From positions 1-46,885 of the forward strand of contig JAMXLK010000106.1 in NCBI GenBank assembly GCA_024281075.1: 46,885 nucleotides of DNA, read 5' to 3'. The position numbers and the translations under genes were made by a program. The notes beneath the pieces are model-generated. The model was given only the letters and a program-made list of their open reading frames with translations, did no database searches and had not been told where the DNA came from. Shown here in pieces: positions 34,451 to 42,799 of this stretch (positions are counted from its first letter, which is position 1; the number at the start of each line of letters is the position of its first letter). This DNA comes from Vulcanimicrobiia bacterium (GTDB lineage Bacteria; Vulcanimicrobiota; Vulcanimicrobiia; Vulcanimicrobiales; Vulcanimicrobiaceae).

Positions 34451-34930
34451 GTGTCTGCACCGCAGCCGCCAGCCGACGAAGTCCGGAGGTGGGATTCCTC
34501 AAAGGTCAAGGAGACCGGAACCAAATTGAAGGCACTCGGCAGGCACCTCGTGTGCGAGCTTTCGGGCTGTCGCCCCTCGTTGCTGTCGGATATCAACGGC
34601 ATCGCGGCCATGATGATCGAAGCGGCGAAAGCCGCGCGCGCTACCATTATGGAGAGCGCATTTCATCGATTTGAGCCGCAAGGCGTTTCCGGAACGGTCA
34701 TCCTGGCCGAATCCCACATCTCCATCCATACGTGGCCCGAGAAAGGCTACGCGGCGATGGATTTTTATACGTGCGGCGACCATACCGACCCATGGCTTGC
34801 TTGCGAATACGCCGCGAAAACGTTGCGCGCGACGAGCGTGCTTGCGACCGAGTTCAAGCGCGGAATCGAGAAGAGCGGCGGCGAGTTCACGCATGTACTT
34901 ACACGCAATCACAACGTGCTGAGCGCGTAA
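34451..34930 (+). CDS. speD: S-adenosylmethionine decarboxylase proenzyme
   Basis: GTVILAESHISIHTWPEKGYAAMDFYTCGDHTDPWLACEYAAKTL with autocleavage Ser. Confidence 0.95.
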   Translation: MSAPQPPADEVRRWDSSKVKETGTKLKALGRHLVCELSGCRPSLLSDINGIAAMMIEAAKAARATIMESAFHRFEPQGVSGTVILAESHISIHTWPEKGYAAMDFYTCGDHTDPWLACEYAAKTLRATSVLATEFKRGIEKSGGEFTHVLTRNHNVLSA

Positions 34931-35063
34931 TTACTTAACCGCTATCATCAGCAATTATCAGCTTTCGAACGCGTAATTCCGGAAGGCTTGCCGCGACGCT
35001 CGTCCAATTGTTTACGTTGATAACGAGTACATGCTCTCTCGAGTAAGGTAGGTAAGACTTCCC

Positions 35064-35828
35064 ATGCGTTTATCGATAATTTCGGCTTGCGCGTTCGCCG
35101 CGGGCGTGCTTGCCCTGGCTGCCTGCGCCAATCAGAACGGCGTCGTTCCGTCGTCGCAGAGCCCGGTTGCTCCAATGACGACGCAAAACGACGCTCCCCA
35201 AAGCGAGGCGCCGGTAAGCTCCGCGTCCGGTGCATCTGCAACCGATACGGCGGACGCGTCCGATGCGTCGAGCGTTTCGCCCGACCTCACGACGTGCGCG
35301 AAGAGCCCGCCGCAATACTGGTGGATCTTCAGCGGTGCATGCGACACGTTCACACTCAAACCGACCGGCGGCACCTTTACGCTGGGGTCGTATCAAAACA
35401 TCTCGATCAAGGGATCCATCGGCAAGAACAACGTGAAGGGCTCGGCTAAAGTCACGCTCGCCGATGCAGTGAATAAAAACGGCGACATCGCAACGTACAA
35501 AGGTCAGAAGTTCCCGGCGTATAAGGCGCGCGGAACGACCGTCGTGTACGCGGCTGCAAACAACCAGAGCACGCAGACGATCAAGCCGATCGTGCAGCAG
35601 GGCCACACTATTCTGAAGTACGTCATCACCGATTCGAAGGGATTTCCCGGCAAGACGTGCGGCGCAGCGCTGCTCGGAGAGAAGAACGGCAAGTTCCAAT
35701 GGACTGCATTCCCCGGCAGCTATAACGTAAAGGGCAACACGGTCACGATCAGCGTGTATACCGCGCCCCAGGGCTTCGAGCTGCCGCCGAAGGGCACGCC
35801 GCTCTACTTCGCGATCAACTGTTACTAG
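35064..35828 (+). CDS. Hypothetical lipoprotein between speD and speE
   Basis: MRLSIISACAFAAGVLALAACANQNG lipoprotein signal, S/A/T/D-rich linker, beta-rich C-terminus. Confidence 0.75.
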   Translation: MRLSIISACAFAAGVLALAACANQNGVVPSSQSPVAPMTTQNDAPQSEAPVSSASGASATDTADASDASSVSPDLTTCAKSPPQYWWIFSGACDTFTLKPTGGTFTLGSYQNISIKGSIGKNNVKGSAKVTLADAVNKNGDIATYKGQKFPAYKARGTTVVYAAANNQSTQTIKPIVQQGHTILKYVITDSKGFPGKTCGAALLGEKNGKFQWTAFPGSYNVKGNTVTISVYTAPQGFELPPKGTPLYFAINCY

Positions 35829-35853
35829 CGACGCAAGATAACGGCGCGTTGAC

Positions 35854-35884
35854 GAACCCCGCCGCACGGCGGGGTTCTTTTTTC
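35854..35884 (+). terminator. Rho-independent terminator
   Basis: gaaccccgcc-gcac-ggcggggttc + tttttt. Confidence 0.9.
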
Positions 35885-35904
35885 GCATCTCAAATAGGCC
35901 ACTG

Positions 35905-36792
35905 ATGCCGAAAACCGAGCATTGGCATTGGTACGTCGAGGAGTTCGCTCCCTCGGAGCAGCACCACCACGCCGTCGACGAAGTCTATTACTCCGGACGT
36001 TCGCCGTTTCAGCAAATTGCGGTGCTCCGCTCGCCCGTCTTCGGAAAGATGCTCGTCATCGACGGCGATACGCAGAGCGCCCAGGCCGACGAGCGGATCT
36101 ACCATGAAGCGCTGGCGCATCCCGCGCTCGCCGGCGCGCGCGAGCGCCGGCGCGTTTTGATACTGGGCGGCGGCGAGGGTGCAACGCTACGCGAAGTCTT
36201 GCGCTGCCCCGACGTCGAGCAATGCACGATGGTGGACATCGACGCGCTGGTCGTCGATCTTTCGAAGCAGTTTTTGCCGGAGTGGTCGGCCGGCGCCTTT
36301 GACGACCCCCGCGCGCGCGTGGTCGTCGGCGACGCGTTGGAATACATGGGCTCCACGACGGAGCGATACGGCGTCATCATCTCCGATTTGACCGAACCGC
36401 TGGAAGACTCGCCGAGCCATCCGCTTTTCAACGAGCGCGTCTTCGAGCTCATAAAATCGCGCCTGGTCGACGGCGGAATCTACGTGCTGCAAGCGAGCAC
36501 CGGCGCGGCAATTAACGCGGCGCTGCATTGTAAGATGGCCCGCACGCTGCGCCGCCATTACTCGCATGTGGCGTCGTTCGTCACGCACGTGCCGGCGTTC
36601 GACACCGAGTGGGCGTTCCTCGCGTGCAGCGACGGGGCCGACTTGGCGCAACTGGAAGCCGCCACGATCGATCGCTATTGCGCGCGGTTGAAGGGCGAAA
36701 GTTTCTTCTACGACGGCGTTACGCATCGCCGGCTCTTCGCGCTTCCGCTCTTCTTGCGGCGCATGCTTGCCGCGGGCGGGGATACGTTCTAG
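35905..36792 (+). CDS. speE: Spermidine (polyamine aminopropyl) synthase
   Basis: FQQIAVLRSPVFGKMLVIDGDTQSAQADERIYHEALAHPAL...VLILGGGEGATLREVLRCPDVEQCTMVDID. Confidence 0.95.
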   Translation: MPKTEHWHWYVEEFAPSEQHHHAVDEVYYSGRSPFQQIAVLRSPVFGKMLVIDGDTQSAQADERIYHEALAHPALAGARERRRVLILGGGEGATLREVLRCPDVEQCTMVDIDALVVDLSKQFLPEWSAGAFDDPRARVVVGDALEYMGSTTERYGVIISDLTEPLEDSPSHPLFNERVFELIKSRLVDGGIYVLQASTGAAINAALHCKMARTLRRHYSHVASFVTHVPAFDTEWAFLACSDGADLAQLEAATIDRYCARLKGESFFYDGVTHRRLFALPLFLRRMLAAGGDTF

Positions 36793-36814
36793 CGGAACGA
36801 AAGGCGAGACCCCT

Positions 36815-37267
36815 ATGACGATCGACTATTCGCGCGCTCCCCACGCTTGGGAAAAGGAGAAGAGCAACTTCGTCGCGCTGCTCGACTTGAAGCTGGAGTT
36901 CGTGGAGCACGGCCGCGCGATCATGCGAATGCCCTACCGCTCCGAGATCACAAACGGTACCGGTGCCGTGCACGGCGGCGCGATCGTCAGCCTCTGCGAC
37001 ACCGTTTTTTACGTCGCGCTCGCCTCCATCTACGGCCGCGACCAAGACACCACCACCGTCGCGCTGCAATGCAATTTCCTTGCGCCCGCCGGACCGCCGC
37101 ACGATCTCGTCGCGGAGGCAAAAGTGTTGCGTGCCGGCCGTCGCATCGTCTATGGCGAGGTCTACGTGCGCAGCGGCGATAAGATCGTCGCGCATGCCAC
37201 CCTCGACTTCCTCAACAGCTATCCGGAAGAGAAGCCAAGTCCCGCGAAAGCATCGCAATCGCGGTGA
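36815..37267 (+). CDS. PaaI-type hotdog-fold thioesterase
   Basis: TGAVHGGAIVSLCDTVFYVALAS; hotdog topology residues. Confidence 0.85.
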   Translation: MTIDYSRAPHAWEKEKSNFVALLDLKLEFVEHGRAIMRMPYRSEITNGTGAVHGGAIVSLCDTVFYVALASIYGRDQDTTTVALQCNFLAPAGPPHDLVAEAKVLRAGRRIVYGEVYVRSGDKIVAHATLDFLNSYPEEKPSPAKASQSR

Positions 37268-38352
37268 AGCGAACCGCCCTCTTTGAGCAACACGTCGACG
37301 CCGGCGCGCGCATCGTGCCCTTCGGCGGGTTTGAGATGCCCGTGCAATATGCGGGGATTCTGAAGGAACACGACGCCGTGCGCCATCGCGCGGGACTCTT
37401 CGATCTTTCGCATATGGGCCAGTTCTGGATGACGGGCGACATGGTGGCGCGTTGGGCCGATACGCTGACGATTAACGCGGTTGGAACGATGAAGCCCCAA
37501 CAGGCGCGCTATAACATATTCTGCAACGAAGGCGGCGGCGCGCACGACGACACGATTTTCTACCGGCTCGAAAAAGGCTGGCTGCTCGTCGTCAATGCCG
37601 CCAATGCCGACAAGATGTGGAAACTGCTCAACGATCGCCGCCCGCCGCACGGCGTCGAACTCGAGAATCGCCACGGGGCGCGCGCGCTGATCGCCATTCA
37701 AGGGCCGCAAGCTGCCGCGATGCTGCAGCCGCACGTAAACGTGGACCTCGCCGCGCTGCGGTATTATTTTTGTGCCGAGGGCCTTCTAGAAAACGTTCCG
37801 GTCGTGCTCGCGCGGACTGGTTACACGGGCGAAGACGGATTCGAGCTATTTTTGGACGGCGCCGACGCACCGATGGTTTGGAACGCGCTGCTGCGCGCCC
37901 ATGCCGGCGAGGGGCTCGAACCGTGCGGCTTGGGTGCGCGCGACGTTCTTCGGCTCGAGGCGGGCATGCCGCTCTACGGACACGAGCTCACCGAAAGCAT
38001 CACGCCGGTGCAAGCCGGCCTGAAGTGGGCGCTCAAGCTCGACAAACCCGAGTTCACCGGTAAAGAAGCGCTTGAAGATCAACTCGCACTCGACCATTAC
38101 TCCCGCATCGTCGGCGTCGTCATGGAAGGCCGCGTGCCGGCTCGCGAAGGTTATTCCGTTTGGTTCGACGGACGCATCGCCGGTTCGATACGCAGCGGCT
38201 CGATCGCGCCGTCGGTAGAGAATAAAAATATTGCGACGGCGCTGGTCGCGCCGGAAGCGTCGGCTGTTGGTACGGCGCTCGAAGTCGAGATTCGCGGCAA
38301 GAAGCATGCTGCGGCGGTCGTAGGTTTGCCGTTCTACAAACGTCAGAAATAA
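37264..38352 (+). CDS. gcvT: Glycine cleavage system aminomethyltransferase T
   Basis: FGGFEMPVQYAGILKEHDAVRHRAGLFDLSHMGQF...RTGYTGEDGFEL; GTGA overlap with the thioesterase stop. Confidence 0.96.
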   Translation: MKRTALFEQHVDAGARIVPFGGFEMPVQYAGILKEHDAVRHRAGLFDLSHMGQFWMTGDMVARWADTLTINAVGTMKPQQARYNIFCNEGGGAHDDTIFYRLEKGWLLVVNAANADKMWKLLNDRRPPHGVELENRHGARALIAIQGPQAAAMLQPHVNVDLAALRYYFCAEGLLENVPVVLARTGYTGEDGFELFLDGADAPMVWNALLRAHAGEGLEPCGLGARDVLRLEAGMPLYGHELTESITPVQAGLKWALKLDKPEFTGKEALEDQLALDHYSRIVGVVMEGRVPAREGYSVWFDGRIAGSIRSGSIAPSVENKNIATALVAPEASAVGTALEVEIRGKKHAAAVVGLPFYKRQK

Positions 38353-38368
38353 ACGCGAAGGAGAAGAA

Positions 38369-38749
38369 GTGTCGTCAGTACAGGATCTGCTATTTAGCAA
38401 AGACCACGAGTGGGTGCGGGTCGACGGCGACTCGGCGACCATCGGGATCACCGATTACGCGCAGAACGCATTAGGCGACATCGTCTACGTCGAGCTCCCG
38501 AAGGTCGGAGCGACGATTGCACAGTTTGCAAACATCGGTGTGATCGAATCGGTGAAGGCGGTCTCCGATCTCTTTACGCCGATCTCGGGTGAAGTCGTCG
38601 AAGTCAACGGTGCGCTCGAGAGCGATCCGGCCGCCGTTAACCGGGAGCCCTACGGCGCGGGTTGGCTGCTCAAGATCCGCCCTTCCACTCCCGACGAAAC
38701 CAAGAGCCTGCTGTCGCCCGCAGAATACGAAAAAATCGCCACCGAATAG
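38369..38749 (+). CDS. gcvH: Glycine cleavage system H protein
   Basis: LLFSKDHEWVRVDGDSATIGITDYAQNALGDIVYVELPKVGATIAQFANIGVIESVKAVSDLFTPISGEV with lipoyl Lys. Confidence 0.97.
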   Translation: MSSVQDLLFSKDHEWVRVDGDSATIGITDYAQNALGDIVYVELPKVGATIAQFANIGVIESVKAVSDLFTPISGEVVEVNGALESDPAAVNREPYGAGWLLKIRPSTPDETKSLLSPAEYEKIATE

Positions 38750-38775
38750 CTTTTCGAGAGAAGGAGTATCGCACG

Positions 38776-39279
38776 ATGCGTTTTCTAGCCGTCTTCGCGC
38801 TTTTTTGCGTCACCGCGCTCACCGCGACGCGCGCCGACGCGCAGGTAGCCTCGCAACCGTCACCCGAGCTGCCTCCGCAACCCGCCGTGCGGCCCGCCGG
38901 CATTCCCGCCGATGCAATGCTGGTATCGCCGTGCGTCGCTACCATGGGCGAGCATTGGGCGAATCTCAAGAATTTGCCGACGGGTCCGATCTACGGGGTG
39001 TGGCAAGGCAAGCCGGTCTTCACTGAGATCATGGTGCCCGTCTCCGACCTTCAGAAGGGCTTCAGCTATGCGGACATACACGCGCTGCCCGGATATGCGA
39101 TCGACCACGTTGATTTCGAATTCGAGCCGCAAGGTCACCCCGGTTTGCCGGTGCCGCATTACGATCTGCACGCCTATTATGTGACGCCGGCGGTGCAGGC
39201 GAGCATTTGCCCAAGCGGTATCCCCGACCCCGCGATGAAGCCGATGAACGCATCGCCGGCCGCGCCTCCGAACCGGTAG
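38776..39279 (+). CDS. Secreted protein, TTHB210/DUF5602-like (tentative)
   Basis: Signal peptide; MGEHWANLKNLPTGPIYGVWQGKPVFTEIMV...IDHVDFEFEPQGHPGLPVPHYDLHAYYV, His-rich conserved-looking motifs. Confidence 0.65.
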   Translation: MRFLAVFALFCVTALTATRADAQVASQPSPELPPQPAVRPAGIPADAMLVSPCVATMGEHWANLKNLPTGPIYGVWQGKPVFTEIMVPVSDLQKGFSYADIHALPGYAIDHVDFEFEPQGHPGLPVPHYDLHAYYVTPAVQASICPSGIPDPAMKPMNASPAAPPNR

Positions 39280-39299
39280 TAGACGGAGACGTAGTAAAA

Positions 39300-40661
39300 G
39301 TGTATGCGCCGCACACGGAGCGCGACGTGGAGCAAATGCTCCAAGCCATCGGCGTCGCATCGCTCGACGAGCTGCTTGCCGTTCCCGAGGAAATTGCGCT
39401 CAAAGAAAAGCTGAACGTCGTCCCGGCGCTTCCCGAATACCTCATACAACGCCGCTTCGACCAGCTCGCCAAAGCGAACGACGGCGTGGAGTACCGTTCG
39501 TTTCTCGGGGCCGGCTCGTATCGGCATTACGTCCCGCCGGCGATCGCGGCGCTGGCGATGCGCGGCGAATTCCTAACGGCCTACACCCCGTATCAGGCCG
39601 AAGTGTCGCAAGGTTATCTGCAAGCGATCTACGAGTGGCAGACCTACATCTGTCTCTTGACCGGAATGGATTTGGCCGACGCCTCCGTTTACGACGGTGC
39701 CACGGCGCTCGCCGAAGCGGCGATCATGGCGCTCGGTGCAACGGGCCGGCACAAAATTCTCGTGTCGCGCGCGATTCATCCTAACTACCGCGCCGTGTTG
39801 CGCACGTATTGCGACGGTCTGGACGTTGCCGTCGATGAAGTCCCGTTCACGGGCGACGGCGTCACGGACTACCGGCTTGCCGCCGAAATGCTCGCGACCA
39901 AAGAGTACGCGGCGATTGCAATTCAATCGCCGAACTTTTTGGGCAACGTTGAAGAGCCGTCGCCGGATCTAACCCATGCAGCGTCGGCAAGCGGCGCGAT
40001 ACCGATCGGGGTCGTCGCCGAAGCGCTCGCGCTCGCTGCCCTGGCGCCCCCCGCCACGTGGGGCGCGCAGATCGTTGCCGGAGAGGCGCAAAGCTTCGGC
40101 GTGGCGATGGCCTACGGCGGCCCGTACGTAGGATTCATTGCCGCGACGGAACGGCACATGCGCCGCATTCCGGGGCGGCTCGTCGGAAAAACCGTCGACA
40201 ATTCCGGACGCACGGCGTACGTCCTCACGCTGCAAGCGCGCGAGCAGCACATCCGACGGGAACGCGCGACCTCGAATATCTGCACGAATCAAGCGCACTG
40301 CGCCCTTATTGCGACGATCTATCTCGCGCTGTTGGGCCAGACGGGGCTGCGCGATGCTGCGGCGCTCAACCTTGCCCGCTCGCGCGAGCTCGCAAGTGCG
40401 GTTGCAAACGTCTCCGGCATTCGCTTGCCATACGCGGCGCCGTTCTTCAATGAGTTCGTCGCGGACGTCGGCCGGCCGGCCGGCGAGGTGCTTGCCGCGC
40501 TTCGCGAACGGCGTATTTTAGGCGGAATCGACCTGGGACGCTTCTATTCCGAGCTCGACTCGTGCATTTTGATGACCGCGACGGAGCTGACGACGACCGG
40601 CGATATCGACGCGCTCGCGCACGCACTCGCGGAGATCTTACGAGTGCCCGTCCATGCTTGA
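39300..40661 (+). CDS. gcvPA: Glycine dehydrogenase (decarboxylating) subunit 1
   Basis: YAPHTERDVEQMLQAIGVASLDELL; FLGAGSYRHYVPPAIAALAMRGEFLTAYTPYQAEVSQG; GTG at 39300 preferred. Confidence 0.95.
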   Translation: MYAPHTERDVEQMLQAIGVASLDELLAVPEEIALKEKLNVVPALPEYLIQRRFDQLAKANDGVEYRSFLGAGSYRHYVPPAIAALAMRGEFLTAYTPYQAEVSQGYLQAIYEWQTYICLLTGMDLADASVYDGATALAEAAIMALGATGRHKILVSRAIHPNYRAVLRTYCDGLDVAVDEVPFTGDGVTDYRLAAEMLATKEYAAIAIQSPNFLGNVEEPSPDLTHAASASGAIPIGVVAEALALAALAPPATWGAQIVAGEAQSFGVAMAYGGPYVGFIAATERHMRRIPGRLVGKTVDNSGRTAYVLTLQAREQHIRRERATSNICTNQAHCALIATIYLALLGQTGLRDAAALNLARSRELASAVANVSGIRLPYAAPFFNEFVADVGRPAGEVLAALRERRILGGIDLGRFYSELDSCILMTATELTTTGDIDALAHALAEILRVPVHA

Positions 40662-42102
40662 GGCCGCCGGCGTTCCGCTGATCTTCGAGTCCGGGCAGGA
40701 AGGGCGCGCCAACCGCTATTTCGAGCGCGGCAAACCGCTCGAGAACTTTTTGCCGCCGCGGGTTCTACGCGACGAACTGCCACTGCCCGACAACAGCGAG
40801 CTCGACGTCGTGCGTCACTTCACGCAGTTGTCGCAGCGAACGTTCGGCATCGACCTCGGTTTTTATCCGCTTGGCTCCTGCACGATGAAGTACAACCCGC
40901 GCGTCAACGATGCAGTCGCGACGCGCCGCGAGTTCGCCGATCTTCATCCATACACCCCGGACGATTTGGCGCAAGGCGCGCTTGCGGTGATGTACGAGCT
41001 CGAACGCTCGTTGAGCTCGCTCTTCGGGATGACGGCCTTTTCACTCAATCCCTCGGCCGGCGCGCATGCGGAGCTCGGCGCACTGCTGATCGCCAAAAAA
41101 TACTTCAAAGAACGCGGAGAGACGCGCCGTGACAAAGTGATCGTGCCGGACACCGCGCACGGCACCAATCCAGCATCCGCGGCAATGTGCGGTTTCAAAG
41201 TCATCTCGATGCCGAGCAACGCGCGCGGTCGAGTCAGCGTCGAGGAAATTCGTAAGGTGGCCGGCGACGATACCGCCGTCTGCATGATGACCAATCCAAA
41301 CACGCTGGGCCTCTTCGAAGAGGAGATCGCAGCTATTACCGCCGCGGTGCACGAGGCCGGCGGTTTGATGTATTACGACGGCGCCAACGCAAACGCCATC
41401 ATGGGGTACGCCCGGCCGGGCGACATGGGTTTCGACCTCATGCATCTCAACACGCATAAGACGTTCACGATTCCGCACGGCGGGGGTGGCGCCGGACACG
41501 GTCCGCTGGGCGTCGCGGCGCATCTCGTCGATTATCTTCCGACGCCGGTCGTCGTGCGCGACGAATCGGGCTTCCGTTTGGAATTCGATCGGCCCAAGTC
41601 GATCGGACCGATGCGTTCGTTTTGGTCGAACTTCGCGCATGCGGTTCGCGCGCTCGCATATCTCTACGCCAACGGTAGCGAAGGCCTCAAGCGAGTTTCG
41701 CAGCTCGCCGTGCTCAACGCGAACTATCTGCGCGTGAAGATAGCGGCCTTTCTCGAGACGCCGTATCCGGAAGTCTGCCGGCACGAATTCGTCGCTTCGG
41801 CGCAGCGTTTGAAAAAAGAGAACGGCGTTCGTGCGCTCGACCTGGCGAAGGCGCTGCTCGACTACGGTTACATGGCACCGACGATGTACTTTCCGTTGCT
41901 CGTTCCGGAGTGTCTCATGATCGAGCCGACCGAGACGGAATCGAAAGAAACACTCGACGGGTTCGCACAGGCGCTGGAGACGATCGTCGACCGCGCACGC
42001 AAGGATCCCGCGGCGCTCTTTGACGCGCCGACCACCACGGTCGTGGGCCGGGTCGACGAGACGCGGGCGGCGCGTCAGCCCGACCTACGCTGGCGCCCCT
42101 AG
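40654..42102 (+). CDS. gcvPB: Glycine dehydrogenase (decarboxylating) subunit 2
   Basis: LGFYPLGSCTMKYNPRVND; MHLNTHKTFTIPHGGGGAGHGPLGV PLP site. Confidence 0.96.
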   Translation: MLEAAGVPLIFESGQEGRANRYFERGKPLENFLPPRVLRDELPLPDNSELDVVRHFTQLSQRTFGIDLGFYPLGSCTMKYNPRVNDAVATRREFADLHPYTPDDLAQGALAVMYELERSLSSLFGMTAFSLNPSAGAHAELGALLIAKKYFKERGETRRDKVIVPDTAHGTNPASAAMCGFKVISMPSNARGRVSVEEIRKVAGDDTAVCMMTNPNTLGLFEEEIAAITAAVHEAGGLMYYDGANANAIMGYARPGDMGFDLMHLNTHKTFTIPHGGGGAGHGPLGVAAHLVDYLPTPVVVRDESGFRLEFDRPKSIGPMRSFWSNFAHAVRALAYLYANGSEGLKRVSQLAVLNANYLRVKIAAFLETPYPEVCRHEFVASAQRLKKENGVRALDLAKALLDYGYMAPTMYFPLLVPECLMIEPTETESKETLDGFAQALETIVDRARKDPAALFDAPTTTVVGRVDETRAARQPDLRWRP

Positions 42103-42126
42103 CCCACGCCGGAAGCCTCTCAGCGG

Positions 42127-42152
42127 AAGCGGCCCGTGCGGCCGCTTTTTTA
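42127..42152 (+). terminator. Rho-independent terminator
   Basis: aagcggcc-cgtgc-ggccgctttttt after gcvPB. Confidence 0.9.
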
Positions 42153-42244
42153 TTTCATCGGGCCGGAAGGAGGCTCAGCGCCGCTGTTCAAAAATATTGA
42201 CTCAAGTTAATAACCGGGGTCATTTGTTATCTAAGGAGGGGCTG

Positions 42245-42799
42245 GTGTTTCGCCAACTCGTGGATGATCTTCGTGTCCGGAGCCCGCTCGCTCGGGCTCA
42301 CGCGGACCTGGAACGGCTTTTAGGGGACAGCGCACGCCAGTGGCCCGGCCGGGAGACGCTCCTTTCCCGGCCGGGCGACTACACACGGACGCGCGTCTAC
42401 CGCGACGCCAATTTCGAGATGCTCCTCCTGAACTGGGCGCCGGGCGCCGCTTCGGCGATTCACGATCATGGCGGCCAGCATTGCTGGATGCTCGTCTTGG
42501 ACGGAACGCTCGACGTCGACGACTACGTCCGCCTGGACGCCGGTGAAGTGCCCGGCGTCGCCGAGGTCAAATGGCGGGATTCGCGCAGGCTGCGCTCGGG
42601 CGATATGGACCTGCGTTCCGGTAGGTTCGATTTGCACCGCGTCTCGGCGCCGGCAAAGGGCAAAGCAGTGTCGCTGCACCTCTATGCCGGGCCGCTGCAG
42701 GAATTTCTCGTCTACGACCCGCCGGCGCGCCGCTGTGACCGCGCGTACGGAACTTACGATGCCATCGTGCTGGACGATCGCGTGGTCGCACGCGGATGA
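42245..42799 (+). CDS. Cysteine dioxygenase type I family protein
   Basis: YTRTRVYRDANFEMLLLNWAPGAASAIHDHGGQHCWMLVLDG; HRVSAPAKGKAVSLHLYAGPL; AAGGAGG RBS 6 nt before the GTG. Confidence 0.9.
   Translation: MFRQLVDDLRVRSPLARAHADLERLLGDSARQWPGRETLLSRPGDYTRTRVYRDANFEMLLLNWAPGAASAIHDHGGQHCWMLVLDGTLDVDDYVRLDAGEVPGVAEVKWRDSRRLRSGDMDLRSGRFDLHRVSAPAKGKAVSLHLYAGPLQEFLVYDPPARRCDRAYGTYDAIVLDDRVVARG

Noticed and set aside
33273-34529. 418-aa ORF antisense to sufB
   Set aside because: Shadow ORF; composition (R/H/D/V-rich) and full overlap with sufB argue against coding.
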